NCBI GenBank assembly: GCA_029906195.1
Contig: JARWSJ010000001.1
Span: 2,170,001 to 2,234,000 of the forward strand
Origin: Chitinophagaceae bacterium 26-R-25
Lineage (GTDB): Bacteria; Bacteroidota; Bacteroidia; Chitinophagales; Chitinophagaceae
Length of the DNA stretch: 64,000 nt
Reading direction: 5' to 3'
In this document: positions 1 through 8,224 of the stretch, one piece after another
How the letters are laid out: each line of letters starts with the position of its first letter
How positions within the stretch are numbered: the first letter of the stretch is position 1
The notes under the pieces: model-generated
Databases searched by the model: none
The model's input: only the letters and a program-made list of their open reading frames with translations
What the model was told of the DNA's origin: nothing
Position numbers and translations under genes: made by a program

Positions 1-88
1 GACGAACAATTATTTCAAACGGATGGATGGCTACTTGATTTTATTTTGGAAGGGTGTTGTCGCAAGGGAGACGGATTTTTTTTGGGGG

Positions 89-122
89 CCCGTAGAGACG
101 GATTTTCATCCGTCTCTACGGG
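89..122. repeat. GTAGAGACG-family palindrome at GH3 3' end
   Basis: A perfect 15-bp inverted repeat (89-103 with 108-122) has a 4-nt loop. The core word is GTAGAGACGGAT. It overlaps the stop codon (116-118) and last Pro codon of the GH3 gene. Related copies occur at 2411-2484 and 47818-47898. It could act as a hairpin terminator, but no clean U-tract follows on the minus strand. Confidence 0.85.
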
Positions 123-2398
123 GATGACCAAACGATTTTTGCGGATTTCACTTCATTTGAATTGGTGCCAATGTGAATGATAAATTCACCGGGCTCCCAT
201 TTGTATTCCAATTTTTCATTGTAGAATTTTAAATCTTCTGTTGTTATTTCGAATGTCACTTCTTTGCCTTCGCCTGGTTGTAAGAATATTTTTTTGAATC
301 CCTTTAGGTCCTTTACAGAGCGGGTTACACTGGCTACTGGGTCTGTAATATACAATTGGACGGTTTCTTCTCCAGCATATTTTCCAGTGTTGGTCACCGT
401 TACAGAAGCCTTCAGTGTTTGATTACCTTTAGGATATGATGTGTCCAATTTCACATCGCTATAATTAAAAGTCGTGTAACTTAATCCGTAACCAAATGTA
501 TACAGTGGCGCATTGGGAATATCAATATATCGTGACTTGTATTTCTCGAGAGATGTGTCGTTAAATGGGCGACCGGTATTTTTGTGATTGTAATACACCG
601 GGATTTGTCCCAGCGTTAAGGGGAAACATTGAGTCAATTTGCCGGACGGATTGTATTTTCCAAACAACACGTCAGCAATGGCATTTCCTGCTTCGAGTCC
701 GCCGAACCATGTCTCCAAAATCGCCGACACGTGATCGCTCTCCCACTGCAATGTCAATGGTCGTCCGTTCATCAGTACTAATATTACAGGCTTCCCTGTC
801 TTCACCAATGCTTTTAATAAGTCTTTTTGATTTTCCGGAATATCAATATCACCGCGGCTGGCAGCTTCACCAGTCATGCCTTTTGCTTCTCCCAAAACCG
901 CCACTACAATATCCGCTTTGTTGGCAATATTCAAAGCTTCGTCAATCATTGTCTCTATAGAGCGATTGTCTTTCTCCAACCCCTCGCCCGATTCGTTTAA
1001 AACCTGGATGGTGTGATTGTCTTCAACAAAATTGCAACCCTTTGCATACAGCACATTTATATTGTTGACCTTCAGGTTCTTCATTCCTTCGAGGATACTT
1101 ACGGCATTTTTCCAGTTGCCATAGTCGTGCCAACTACCTATCAGGTTCTTTTTGTCATCAGCCAGCGGGCCTATCAATGCAATGGTTTTGTTTTCCTGCA
1201 ATGGCAAAATATTGTTTGCATTTTTCAACAACACACACGCACGTGCGGCTGCTTCGCGTGCGATCTGCCGGTGAGTGGAAGCCAGATTTACTGTTGCCGC
1301 ACGTTCCTCATTGCAAAATCTATAAGGATCATCCAGTAAACCCAGCATGGCCTTAGCTTCCAGGACGCGACGACAAGCTTTGTCAATTTGCCGCATGGTT
1401 ACTTTGCCGGCTTGTAGCAATTCCTTGAGGTACGACAAATATCCTTCTCCTACCATGTCAACGTCAACTCCTGCATTCATTGCCCGAACAACATTATCTT
1501 TTAAATCACCTAATCCATGTGGAGTCATTTCGTTGATAGCAGCATAATCGGTAACCACAAATCCTTTAAAGCCCCACTGCTTTCGCAGCACCGTATCCAT
1601 AAGCCATTTATTGCCGGATGCCGGCATTCCCTCAACCTCATTGAAGGATGTCATTACAGTAGCAGCGCCAGCATCAATCGCAGCTTTGTATGGCGGGAAA
1701 TAGTATTGATACATCCTGATGCGGCTCATGTCGACCGTGTTGTAATCGCGTCCGGCTTCTGCGGCACCATATAATGCAAAGTGTTTAACGCAGGCAAGTA
1801 TGGAGCTGTCGCTGCGTAAATTATTTCCCTGGTAGCCTTTTACCATTGCTTTTGCAATGCAGGAGCCAAGGTAAGGATCTTCGCCACTACCTTCTACAAC
1901 CCTTCCCCAACGCGGATCACGAGTGATGTCAACCATTGGCGAAAATGTCCAGTTCAATCCATCTGCGCTTGCCTCTTTAGCAGCAATTTGTGCGCAACGT
2001 TCTATTAATAGCATGTCCCATGTACAGGACATTGCGAGTGGTACGGGAAATATTGTCTGGTGCCCATGAATAATGTCATTGCCAAACAATAATGGAATAT
2101 GCAGACGTGTATTCTTCACTGCTATCTCCTGCAGTTTTCGAACTACGGCCGGCGTGTATGCATTTAACAACGAGCCGACCTTACCATCTTTTATTTTTTG
2201 TTCAACATCTTTACTAATGGTTGGGCCTGTTACATCCATGCCAAAATCCAATTGATTCAGTTGACCAATTTTTTCTTCAACAGTCATTTTGCTCATCAAG
2301 GCGTCAACGGCTTTCCGGTCTTTGTCAGTCAGGTTCTGAGCAGATAGGTGTTGCAGAAAAAAGATGCAGCTACAAACTATTGTAATGATTTTGTTCAT
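116..2398 (-). CDS. Secreted glycoside hydrolase family 3 (beta-glucosidase-like)
   Basis: This 760-residue GH3 enzyme probably releases beta-linked glucose or xylose from oligosaccharides in the periplasm. A signal peptide ends near residue 20 (HLSAQ). The GH3 N-terminal barrel covers about 30-350, with KHF at 204-206 and the nucleophile Asp284 in VVTDY. The GH3 C-terminal sandwich is near 385-610 and a fibronectin-III-like tail near 655-745. Length and domain order match BglX-type enzymes. A GH123/DUF4091-like gene lies 45 bp upstream on the same strand, so the two probably form a small carbohydrate operon. The stop codon and final residue come from a dispersed palindromic repeat. Family is firm; substrate is unknown. 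Confidence 0.93.
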   Translation of the reverse strand: MNKIITIVCSCIFFLQHLSAQNLTDKDRKAVDALMSKMTVEEKIGQLNQLDFGMDVTGPTISKDVEQKIKDGKVGSLLNAYTPAVVRKLQEIAVKNTRLHIPLLFGNDIIHGHQTIFPVPLAMSCTWDMLLIERCAQIAAKEASADGLNWTFSPMVDITRDPRWGRVVEGSGEDPYLGSCIAKAMVKGYQGNNLRSDSSILACVKHFALYGAAEAGRDYNTVDMSRIRMYQYYFPPYKAAIDAGAATVMTSFNEVEGMPASGNKWLMDTVLRKQWGFKGFVVTDYAAINEMTPHGLGDLKDNVVRAMNAGVDVDMVGEGYLSYLKELLQAGKVTMRQIDKACRRVLEAKAMLGLLDDPYRFCNEERAATVNLASTHRQIAREAAARACVLLKNANNILPLQENKTIALIGPLADDKKNLIGSWHDYGNWKNAVSILEGMKNLKVNNINVLYAKGCNFVEDNHTIQVLNESGEGLEKDNRSIETMIDEALNIANKADIVVAVLGEAKGMTGEAASRGDIDIPENQKDLLKALVKTGKPVILVLMNGRPLTLQWESDHVSAILETWFGGLEAGNAIADVLFGKYNPSGKLTQCFPLTLGQIPVYYNHKNTGRPFNDTSLEKYKSRYIDIPNAPLYTFGYGLSYTTFNYSDVKLDTSYPKGNQTLKASVTVTNTGKYAGEETVQLYITDPVASVTRSVKDLKGFKKIFLQPGEGKEVTFEITTEDLKFYNEKLEYKWEPGEFIIHIGTNSNEVKSAKIVWSSP

Positions 2399-2410
2399 TA
2401 TGTTTTATTT

Positions 2411-2484
2411 GCGGGGGACGGATTATCGTTTTGCGGGGACGGGTTATCGTTTTGCGGGAGACGGATAATTATCCGTCTCTACGG
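2411..2484. repeat. GTAGAGACG-family repeat entering GH123-like gene
   Basis: Tandem degenerate units (gcgggagacggat-like) end in a palindrome, GAGACGGATAATTATCCGTCTC. The repeat runs from the intergenic gap into the 3' end of the DUF4091 gene. There it encodes about the last 13 residues (VETDNYPSPAKR) and the stop codon. Confidence 0.8.
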
Positions 2485-4300
2485 CAGCGGATAATTTATC
2501 CAATAACATTTTTCCTTTTTCTACATCAGCAGCGATCTTTTCGGTATCAAAATCTTTTTCCATTAAAAATCTGTCCAGATGTTCATTCAGTTGTTTCAAT
2601 AGTTGCTGAACATTTTTGTCAGACGACTTTGCGGCATTCTCCTTTAATATTCCAATTTTCTCATAGTCAACAATGCCTTCTCTTAATTTTTCATAACGAA
2701 TGCAGCTATTGCCTCCGGGATAAACCAAATAACAATCTCCGGCTGCCCACGAACCAAAACGTGCGTCTCTTACAGGATCGGATGGCCATGCATCATAGGC
2801 CCAGCGCAGGAATCCATTGTAACCGTGCGCCGCTGTATACCAACTCATCCACCGCCCCTCGACAGGTGGAGAAAATACAAAATTGTTCGGCTTATCGGGA
2901 TTGCAACAAACATAAAATGTTGTTGTTGATTTTCTTGCGGTCCGTGCTTTAACCTGTTCTACGCTTGCCTCTTTTCCGTACAAAAAACAATAATCGTCTA
3001 TCAGTGAATTCAGCTCAGGGTGCCAGTCACCGGCATAGGTAATTTTCCATCCGCTCCAATTTTTCTTAACAACTCTTGCCGCAGCCAATGTTTGCTCCAT
3101 CGGATTTTCGTTAATGCCTATGTACGTTTTATTAAGCCATCCTTTTTTCTGCAGGTGTTTTTTCAGATCATTTAAAAATACGGTCCATGTTTCGGTAAAC
3201 ATCTTTGCATCTGGTGCCCAGGTTTCATGCACATAGTTGCCAGTCATTTCATTCATGTAGCGAAACCTGTTTTCCCATGGAACCGGTGTATAGACGGTTA
3301 TCGCTTTATCAATACCCACACTCATGGCGAGCTCTACATACTGATCAAAAATACTGTAATCAAATTTCCACGAGCCATTTTTTTGTTTGATCCACTCAAT
3401 CATGCCTGCTTCTACCACGTATTCGTTTCCGGCCCAGGGAGAATGTACGCCGTAGGTTGTAATAAAGGTTCCACCGGCATCTGCATACAACTGCAAATGT
3501 TTTTTCAACAAAGTTTTATGCTCTTCGCTCCAGGGTTTTACATTGTAGTATTGTGAAATAACCCAGGGATTTTGCCAAAGGTCAAGCCTGTGGTGCCAAT
3601 CGTGCGGTTTCGGCAACACCTGGTTTTGAACATTCACTTGTAAGTGGAGAATTACTCGTGGATTGCTTTCCGTGTTTACTTCGATTGTTCCGGTGTAAAT
3701 GCCAGCCGCTGCATCGGAAGGAATGTTGCAGCTTAACCAAACTGGTCTTAGGGTTTTACCCGGCACATCAAACCGGTTGAATGGCTCAAATCTATCGGGC
3801 ATTAAAAAACCATCTTTGTAGGACCCTGAGCCGCAGTCAAATCCTTTCGCGTTGTATGGAAAATTAGAAAGGACATACATCACTTTCTTCAGTTCAATAT
3901 TTTTCTCACTGAGCAGTTTTCCATATTCATTTCGCAAGTCATGTACAACAAAACGAACCTGCCTTAATGTATCTGGCGACCAAACCAATATCTGCGCGTT
4001 CAAACGTTCGCCTTTCCAACCTGTGGCTTCCCATGAAAGATCTTCGTTTTTTAAAACAGGTACTTCTGTTCGGAAATACAATTGATCGGTGGATGCGAAA
4101 GATACGTGCAAACCTGCTTTTTCTTTTTCCCACGCCGCAGCGTTCACCGGCCCATCCAAAGCAAACTCTGGTTCATAGTGTGCACCTGCGCCTTTGGGCA
4201 TCCGTGCCGAATCTATTTTTGCAAAAATCGTTTGTGCAAAAGCAGTCGTAATAAAGAATGTGCCAGCCAAAAAAGAGAATAACTTTTTTTTCATAGCCAC
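2444..4300 (-). CDS. GH123/DUF4091-like secreted glycosidase homologue
   Basis: The 618-residue protein has a signal peptide (MAMKKKLFSFLAGTFFITTAFAQ region). A beta-sandwich N-terminal half is followed by a TIM-barrel half resembling DUF4091/GH123 proteins. The segments WHHRLDLWQNPW, FLRWAYDAWPSDP and YEKLREGIVDYEKI are typical of that family. GH123 enzymes hydrolyse N-acetyl-beta-galactosaminides using an adjacent Asp-Glu pair. Here the corresponding site reads Asn397-Glu398 (GINENP), so activity may be altered if the alignment is right. It is transcribed ahead of the GH3 gene, consistent with joint glycan degradation. The C-terminal 13 residues derive from a dispersed repeat and are unlikely to be part of the fold. 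Family call moderate to good; substrate not assigned. Confidence 0.75.
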   Translation of the reverse strand: MAMKKKLFSFLAGTFFITTAFAQTIFAKIDSARMPKGAGAHYEPEFALDGPVNAAAWEKEKAGLHVSFASTDQLYFRTEVPVLKNEDLSWEATGWKGERLNAQILVWSPDTLRQVRFVVHDLRNEYGKLLSEKNIELKKVMYVLSNFPYNAKGFDCGSGSYKDGFLMPDRFEPFNRFDVPGKTLRPVWLSCNIPSDAAAGIYTGTIEVNTESNPRVILHLQVNVQNQVLPKPHDWHHRLDLWQNPWVISQYYNVKPWSEEHKTLLKKHLQLYADAGGTFITTYGVHSPWAGNEYVVEAGMIEWIKQKNGSWKFDYSIFDQYVELAMSVGIDKAITVYTPVPWENRFRYMNEMTGNYVHETWAPDAKMFTETWTVFLNDLKKHLQKKGWLNKTYIGINENPMEQTLAAARVVKKNWSGWKITYAGDWHPELNSLIDDYCFLYGKEASVEQVKARTARKSTTTFYVCCNPDKPNNFVFSPPVEGRWMSWYTAAHGYNGFLRWAYDAWPSDPVRDARFGSWAAGDCYLVYPGGNSCIRYEKLREGIVDYEKIGILKENAAKSSDKNVQQLLKQLNEHLDRFLMEKDFDTEKIAADVEKGKMLLDKLSAAVETDNYPSPAKR

Positions 4301-4307
4301 ATTTTTT

Positions 4308-4411
4308 AAAGTAAAAATTCAAAAATCAAAAGTCAAAAGGTTTCTCTTCGGACACCCGAACAAAGCACAAACCATTTTTTAATTTTTACTTTCTGCTTTT
4401 GACTTTACTAC
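4308..4411. repeat. Inverted AAAGTCAAAA-word repeat
   Basis: The left arm (about 4308-4340) is built from words like TCAAAAGTCAAAA and TAAAAATTC. The right arm (about 4374-4411) is its approximate reverse complement. The spacer is about 33 nt. Other copies of the same words occur at 27998-28115, 32259-32365, 36990-37075 and 43877-43952. Confidence 0.8.
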
Positions 4412-5115
4412 TTGTAGTCTGCAATCTTGATAAGCTTTTGCACATCAAGCACAATGATAGTCCGCCCCTTCGTTTCAACTATTTTTTCTTCTTTAAGGTC
4501 AGACAACAGGCGAACAACATTTTCCCTGGCCGTACCCACAAGGCTTGCAAGGTCATCGCGGCCCATGTTTATTTCTACAGGCATTCCCGGCTGAAAATTG
4601 ACTTTGTATTTTTCGCGTAAAATGATCAATTGCAGTGCAAGTCTTTCTCTGACTGAACTTTTCGCAAACATAGACAGACTGTTTGCCAGCACAGCAAATT
4701 CATGGCTAAGATTTTTTAATAATCTTCCGTTCAAAACGTCCGAATGTTGCAATGTTTTAACGAAATCTTCTTTTGGAATAAATGCGATCCTGGTTTCCTC
4801 CAGTGCTGCTGCAGAATCCGGATAACGGTCTTCCGAAAGAATGGCATGATAGCCGAGCAACTCACCTGCATTGGCTACGTAAATGATGTGTTCGCGCCCA
4901 TCTTTATCCAGTTTGTATTTTTTTACCTTGCCTTCTTTTATGTAAAATATTCCCGAAGGGTAACCGCCTTCCCAAAAAATAACTTCTGTGAGTTTGTATA
5001 CCTTTTCTGTTTGATTAGCCATTAACATCTCCAGATCACTATCCGGTAAGCCTGCCAGCACTGACCTGCTTTTAAAGTCCCACTTGTCAATTGGAAAGAT
5101 GCCTTTGATACTCAT
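4408..5115 (-). CDS. Crp/Fnr-family transcriptional regulator
   Basis: This 235-residue protein has a cyclic-nucleotide-binding-like beta-roll (about 25-125, with IFYIKEGKVKKYKLDKDGRE and GELLGYHAILS). A dimerisation helix follows, then a Crp-type winged helix (about 160-225). The recognition helix region is MGRDDLASLVGTARENVVRLLSDL. There is no N-terminal cysteine cluster, so an FNR-type iron-sulfur oxygen sensor is not supported. The ligand is unknown. It is flanked by a repeat downstream and a divergent methyltransferase upstream, and the targets cannot be read from the sequence. Confidence 0.9.
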   Translation of the reverse strand: MSIKGIFPIDKWDFKSRSVLAGLPDSDLEMLMANQTEKVYKLTEVIFWEGGYPSGIFYIKEGKVKKYKLDKDGREHIIYVANAGELLGYHAILSEDRYPDSAAALEETRIAFIPKEDFVKTLQHSDVLNGRLLKNLSHEFAVLANSLSMFAKSSVRERLALQLIILREKYKVNFQPGMPVEINMGRDDLASLVGTARENVVRLLSDLKEEKIVETKGRTIIVLDVQKLIKIADYK

Positions 5116-5202
5116 ATTAAAAGCAAATTTAGAGCTAAATAAAATTGATAAATATCACTTTTTGGACAGTTAAGGTTTACCGGAGCCAAAAGCCCTTAAA
5201 AA

Positions 5203-5210
5203 TAACTTTG
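5203..5210 (+). promoter_or_regulatory. Candidate -7 element TAACTTTG
   Basis: TAACTTTG is an exact match to the Bacteroidota -7 consensus TAnnTTTG, about 80 bp before the methyltransferase start. No good TTTG at -33 was found at the right spacing, so the call is tentative. Confidence 0.35.
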
Positions 5211-5289
5211 CAGCTTACACGGGTGTTTGCAAATTTAAGGTTGCTTCCCAATCAATATCAGATGAACAATAATAAAATACGCGAAATAA

Positions 5290-5919
5290 ATGCCCTATCA
5301 ACAACAGCTGGCGCAACTGCAGGAAGAAAATGTTCTTTTGCGCGACTACCTTTTTACCCATGATAAAACTTTCAACGACCTATATGCATCATCCGTGCAA
5401 TCGCTGGCCCGCTTTCACTGGACGCCGGTGGAAATTGCCAGGAAGTCGGCCGATTTTTTGGCGCAGGATAAGCAAATAAAAGTATTGGACATTGGCAGTG
5501 GTGTTGGCAAATTCTGCCTGGTAGCGGCACATTTTTATCCGCAGGTTACATTTTACGGAATAGAACAGCGGAAAGGGCTTGTTGACCATGCTGAATCAAT
5601 GAGGGACACTCTCTGCATTGAGAACGCCGTATTTATGCACGGAAACTTCACTCAGTTGAACTTCGCCGATTACGATCATTTTTATTTTTTCAATTCTTTT
5701 TACGAAAATCTTTCGGGTGTTCGAAAAATAGATGACACCATCCATCTTTCAAGCGAACTCTATATTTATTATGCCCGTTATCTCCACAAAGAGCTGGATC
5801 AAAAGCCGCGCGGCACAAGGCTCGTAACCTATCACAGCCTGGAAGATGAAATACCTGAAGATTATTGTTTGGTATTATCTCAGTTTGATAACACTTTAAA
5901 ATTCTGGGTGAAACAGTAG
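5290..5919 (+). CDS. Class I SAM-dependent methyltransferase-like protein
   Basis: The 209-residue protein has a Rossmann-type methyltransferase motif I, VLDIGSGVGKFCLVAAHFYP (about 60-79). An acidic post-motif (YGIEQRKGL) and a motif IV-like DYDHFYFFNSFYENL follow. The N-terminal 25 residues are helical (MPYQQQLAQLQEENVLLRDY). The substrate is not recognisable. The arrangement is reminiscent of DOT1-like or histone-lysine-methyltransferase-type bacterial folds, but this is only an impression. It lies 98 bp before a 95-residue unknown and the SulP gene on the same strand. The start is the first Met in frame after an upstream stop. Confidence 0.7.
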   Translation: MPYQQQLAQLQEENVLLRDYLFTHDKTFNDLYASSVQSLARFHWTPVEIARKSADFLAQDKQIKVLDIGSGVGKFCLVAAHFYPQVTFYGIEQRKGLVDHAESMRDTLCIENAVFMHGNFTQLNFADYDHFYFFNSFYENLSGVRKIDDTIHLSSELYIYYARYLHKELDQKPRGTRLVTYHSLEDEIPEDYCLVLSQFDNTLKFWVKQ

Positions 5920-6017
5920 GTAATTTGAAAATTTGAAGATGTGCCAATTTGAAAATGGCAGGCAAACAGCAATAGTGTGTCAGTAACAAGCTTCGTGCTA
6001 AAAACAACTAATGAATT

Positions 6018-6305
6018 ATGACGGAAGATTTTCTTGATCAGTATAAAGCGGAAGTAATTAAAAACATTTTAGAAGCTTCTTCCCAGGAAGAAGTGCAGGG
6101 ATTGATTGCTGCATCATTAAAAGTTTTAGAACAACGCGGTGTGAAGGCAAATCTTATACACGAATTTGTAGACTTAATCAGCCATCAATTGCGTTGGTTC
6201 AGTCCAATGAATAAAAACGCACAGCAATGGAGCAATATCGCGACGGCAAAAGTTGTCCTGTACAGATGGAAACAAAGTACACCTACACCACATCCAATTC
6301 CATGA
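6018..6305 (+). CDS. Small conserved-looking hypothetical protein upstream of SulP
   Basis: The 95-residue soluble protein has no signal peptide or membrane segment. It is rich in charged helical sequence (EDFLDQYKAEVIKNILEAS, VLEQRGVKANLIHEFVDLI). It ends in a proline-rich tail (TPTPHPIP). Only 3 bp separate its stop from the SulP start, so the two are almost certainly cotranscribed and perhaps translationally coupled. I do not recognise a family; a regulatory or accessory role for the transporter is inference from position only. Confidence 0.6.
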   Translation: MTEDFLDQYKAEVIKNILEASSQEEVQGLIAASLKVLEQRGVKANLIHEFVDLISHQLRWFSPMNKNAQQWSNIATAKVVLYRWKQSTPTPHPIP

Positions 6306-6308
6306 GAA

Positions 6309-7979
6309 ATGTTTAGTCCCAAGCTATTTGACATATTACGACAGTATTCTTTCCGTCAGTTTGGACGGGATTTAATGGCTGGAGTAATTGTTGGTATTGT
6401 AGCACTACCCTTAGCCGTCGCATTTGCCATTGCATCGGGTGTTTCACCTGAAAAAGGATTGTTTACAGCCGTTATTGCCGGGTTTATTATTTCTGCCCTG
6501 GGAGGAAGCCGGGTACAAATCGGTGGTCCAACCGGGGCTTTTATCGTGATTGTGTATGGCATTGTTCAGGTGCATGGCCTGGCCGGTTTAATTGCGGCTA
6601 CGTTTATGGCAGGCTGCATGTTGATCATCATGGGTTTCAGCAAACTTGGTACTATTATTAAGTTTATTCCATACCCTCTAATCATTGGTTTTACGAGTGG
6701 CATCGCACTGATCATTTTTTCATCGCAATTAAAAGACGCGTTTGGATTACCTATAACAAATCTTCCAGCAGACTTTATCAGCAAATGGCAAAGCTATTGG
6801 CACCACATCAGCCAGGTGAATTGGTATGCCCTCGGCGTAACCTTGTTTACGATTGCCGTAAGCCTTCTATGGCCCATGATTACACGAAAGGTTCCCGGCT
6901 CGCTGATTGCCATTGCAGCGACTGCCGGGCTGGTTCACGTACTTCATTTACCGGTGGAAACCATTGGCGATAGATTCGGAGCGATCTCGTATGGGTTTCC
7001 TTCTTTGTCAAATCCCGGATTAAACTTTGCCTCCATTCAAAAACTTATACAACCTGCATTCACCATCGCGTTGCTCGGTGCGATTGAATCACTATTATCT
7101 GCGGTGGTGGCGGATGGCATGACGAGCGATGAGCACGATTCCAACACCGAACTGATCGCGCAAGGAACGGCGAATATTTTTTCGTCTCTTTTTGGTGGAA
7201 TTCCCGCGACTGGCGCCATTGCAAGAACTGCCACCAACATCAAAAACGGGGGACGAACGCCTGTTGCAGGTTTGGTACACGCGATCACACTGCTGGTCAT
7301 TATCCTTTTTGCAGGCAAACTCGTGGCCTATATTCCCATGGCAACACTTGCGGGCATTTTGATCATCGTGGCCTACAACATGAGTGAATGGGAAACATTC
7401 GTATCGATGTTAAAAGGCAGTCGCCAGGATGCTGCCGTGCTTTTGATCACGTTCGTTTTAACAACGCTGGTAGATCTTTCAGTGGCTATTGAAATAGGCA
7501 TGGTGCTGGCTGTCTTTCTTTTTATGCGCTCAATGATCCAGTTAACCAATGTGAAATGGCTGACTGCCAAGGCACATACACCGGATTCTTCTCTGCCGGT
7601 TGATGAAGTGGAAGGATTTACTATCAACAAGCATGTGGAAGTTTTTGAAATTATGGGACCTCTATTTTTCGGCGCCGTATACAAGTTCAAAGATGCAATG
7701 AAGCTTATTGAAAGGCCGCCAGAAATACTGATCATTCGAATGAGGCATGTATCTATGATTGACGCTACCGGAATAAAAGCCATCGCAGAGTTTTATAAAG
7801 AATCGAAACACAGAGGCACAAAACTTATACTTTCCGAAGTGACAAGCATACAGGTGATGGAGTCGCTTAAAAATGCCCGTTTGCTGTTTAAAATTGGTAA
7901 GGCGAATGTTACGTACACTTTTAACGATGCAATACGCAGATGCAAAAAAATCGAAACACAGGAACGCAGATTGTCATGA
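6309..7979 (+). CDS. SulP-family inorganic anion transporter with STAS domain
   Basis: The 556-residue inner-membrane transporter has about 12-14 hydrophobic segments (about 20-410). It carries the SulP signatures GVSPEKGLFTAVIAGFI and QIGGPTGAF. A C-terminal STAS domain (about 430-545) contains the VSMIDATGIKAIAEF loop. SulP proteins move sulfate, bicarbonate or other anions with H+ or Na+; the substrate cannot be chosen here because neither sulfate-assimilation genes nor carbonic anhydrase adjoin it. It is preceded by a 95-residue unknown gene at 3 bp. The final residues (about QERRLS) and the TGA stop lie inside a CGCAGATTGTCATGATT-type dispersed repeat. Confidence 0.93.
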   Translation: MFSPKLFDILRQYSFRQFGRDLMAGVIVGIVALPLAVAFAIASGVSPEKGLFTAVIAGFIISALGGSRVQIGGPTGAFIVIVYGIVQVHGLAGLIAATFMAGCMLIIMGFSKLGTIIKFIPYPLIIGFTSGIALIIFSSQLKDAFGLPITNLPADFISKWQSYWHHISQVNWYALGVTLFTIAVSLLWPMITRKVPGSLIAIAATAGLVHVLHLPVETIGDRFGAISYGFPSLSNPGLNFASIQKLIQPAFTIALLGAIESLLSAVVADGMTSDEHDSNTELIAQGTANIFSSLFGGIPATGAIARTATNIKNGGRTPVAGLVHAITLLVIILFAGKLVAYIPMATLAGILIIVAYNMSEWETFVSMLKGSRQDAAVLLITFVLTTLVDLSVAIEIGMVLAVFLFMRSMIQLTNVKWLTAKAHTPDSSLPVDEVEGFTINKHVEVFEIMGPLFFGAVYKFKDAMKLIERPPEILIIRMRHVSMIDATGIKAIAEFYKESKHRGTKLILSEVTSIQVMESLKNARLLFKIGKANVTYTFNDAIRRCKKIETQERRLS

Positions 7980-8054
7980 TTTTCATGATTAGTCAAGATG
8001 AGGTTTTTATAAAGAATCATAATCCATCGTGAAAATCATGAGGATCTGCGTTCT
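7961..8054. repeat. Inverted CGCAGATT/TCATGATT repeat at sulP 3' end
   Basis: Left arm 7961-7990 (ACGCAGATTGTCATGATT core) and right arm about 8014-8054 (ATCATGAGGATCTGCGTTCT) are inverted around a short spacer. The left arm encodes the SulP C-terminus and stop. Related copies occur at 16616-16705, 23646-23735, 36357-36400 and 40558-40712. Confidence 0.85.
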
Positions 8055-8155
8055 CTCTATTTTCAAATCTCCACATCTTCAAATTTTCAAATTATTCACG
8101 GCGAGGTTTGTGTGCAATAGCAAGGTGTTGATTCTAATATATATTCTGTTCAACA

Positions 8156-8174
8156 GGGCGAATGCGATTCGCCC
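8156..8174. repeat. GGGCGAAT-GCG-ATTCGCCC palindrome, copy 1
   Basis: An 8-bp stem with a GCG loop is followed by CTAC and then by TTTTCAAA-word repeats that run to the stop codon of umuC. Further copies are at 21031-21048 (degenerate), 27311-27329, 33831-33849 and 56034-56052 (degenerate). Each lies about 35-70 bp beyond the 3' end of a minus-strand gene. Confidence 0.85.
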
Positions 8175-8224
8175 CTACGCGACCCCAATTTTCAAATTTT
8201 CAAATCACCAAATTTTCAAATTAT

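Noticed and set aside
4408-5115. FNR-type oxygen sensor
   Set aside because: No N-terminal cysteine cluster for an iron-sulfur centre.
5145-5363. 72-codon plus-strand frame before the methyltransferase
   Set aside because: It overlaps the methyltransferase 5' end out of frame, has a biased sequence without domain features, and the methyltransferase frame carries clear motifs.
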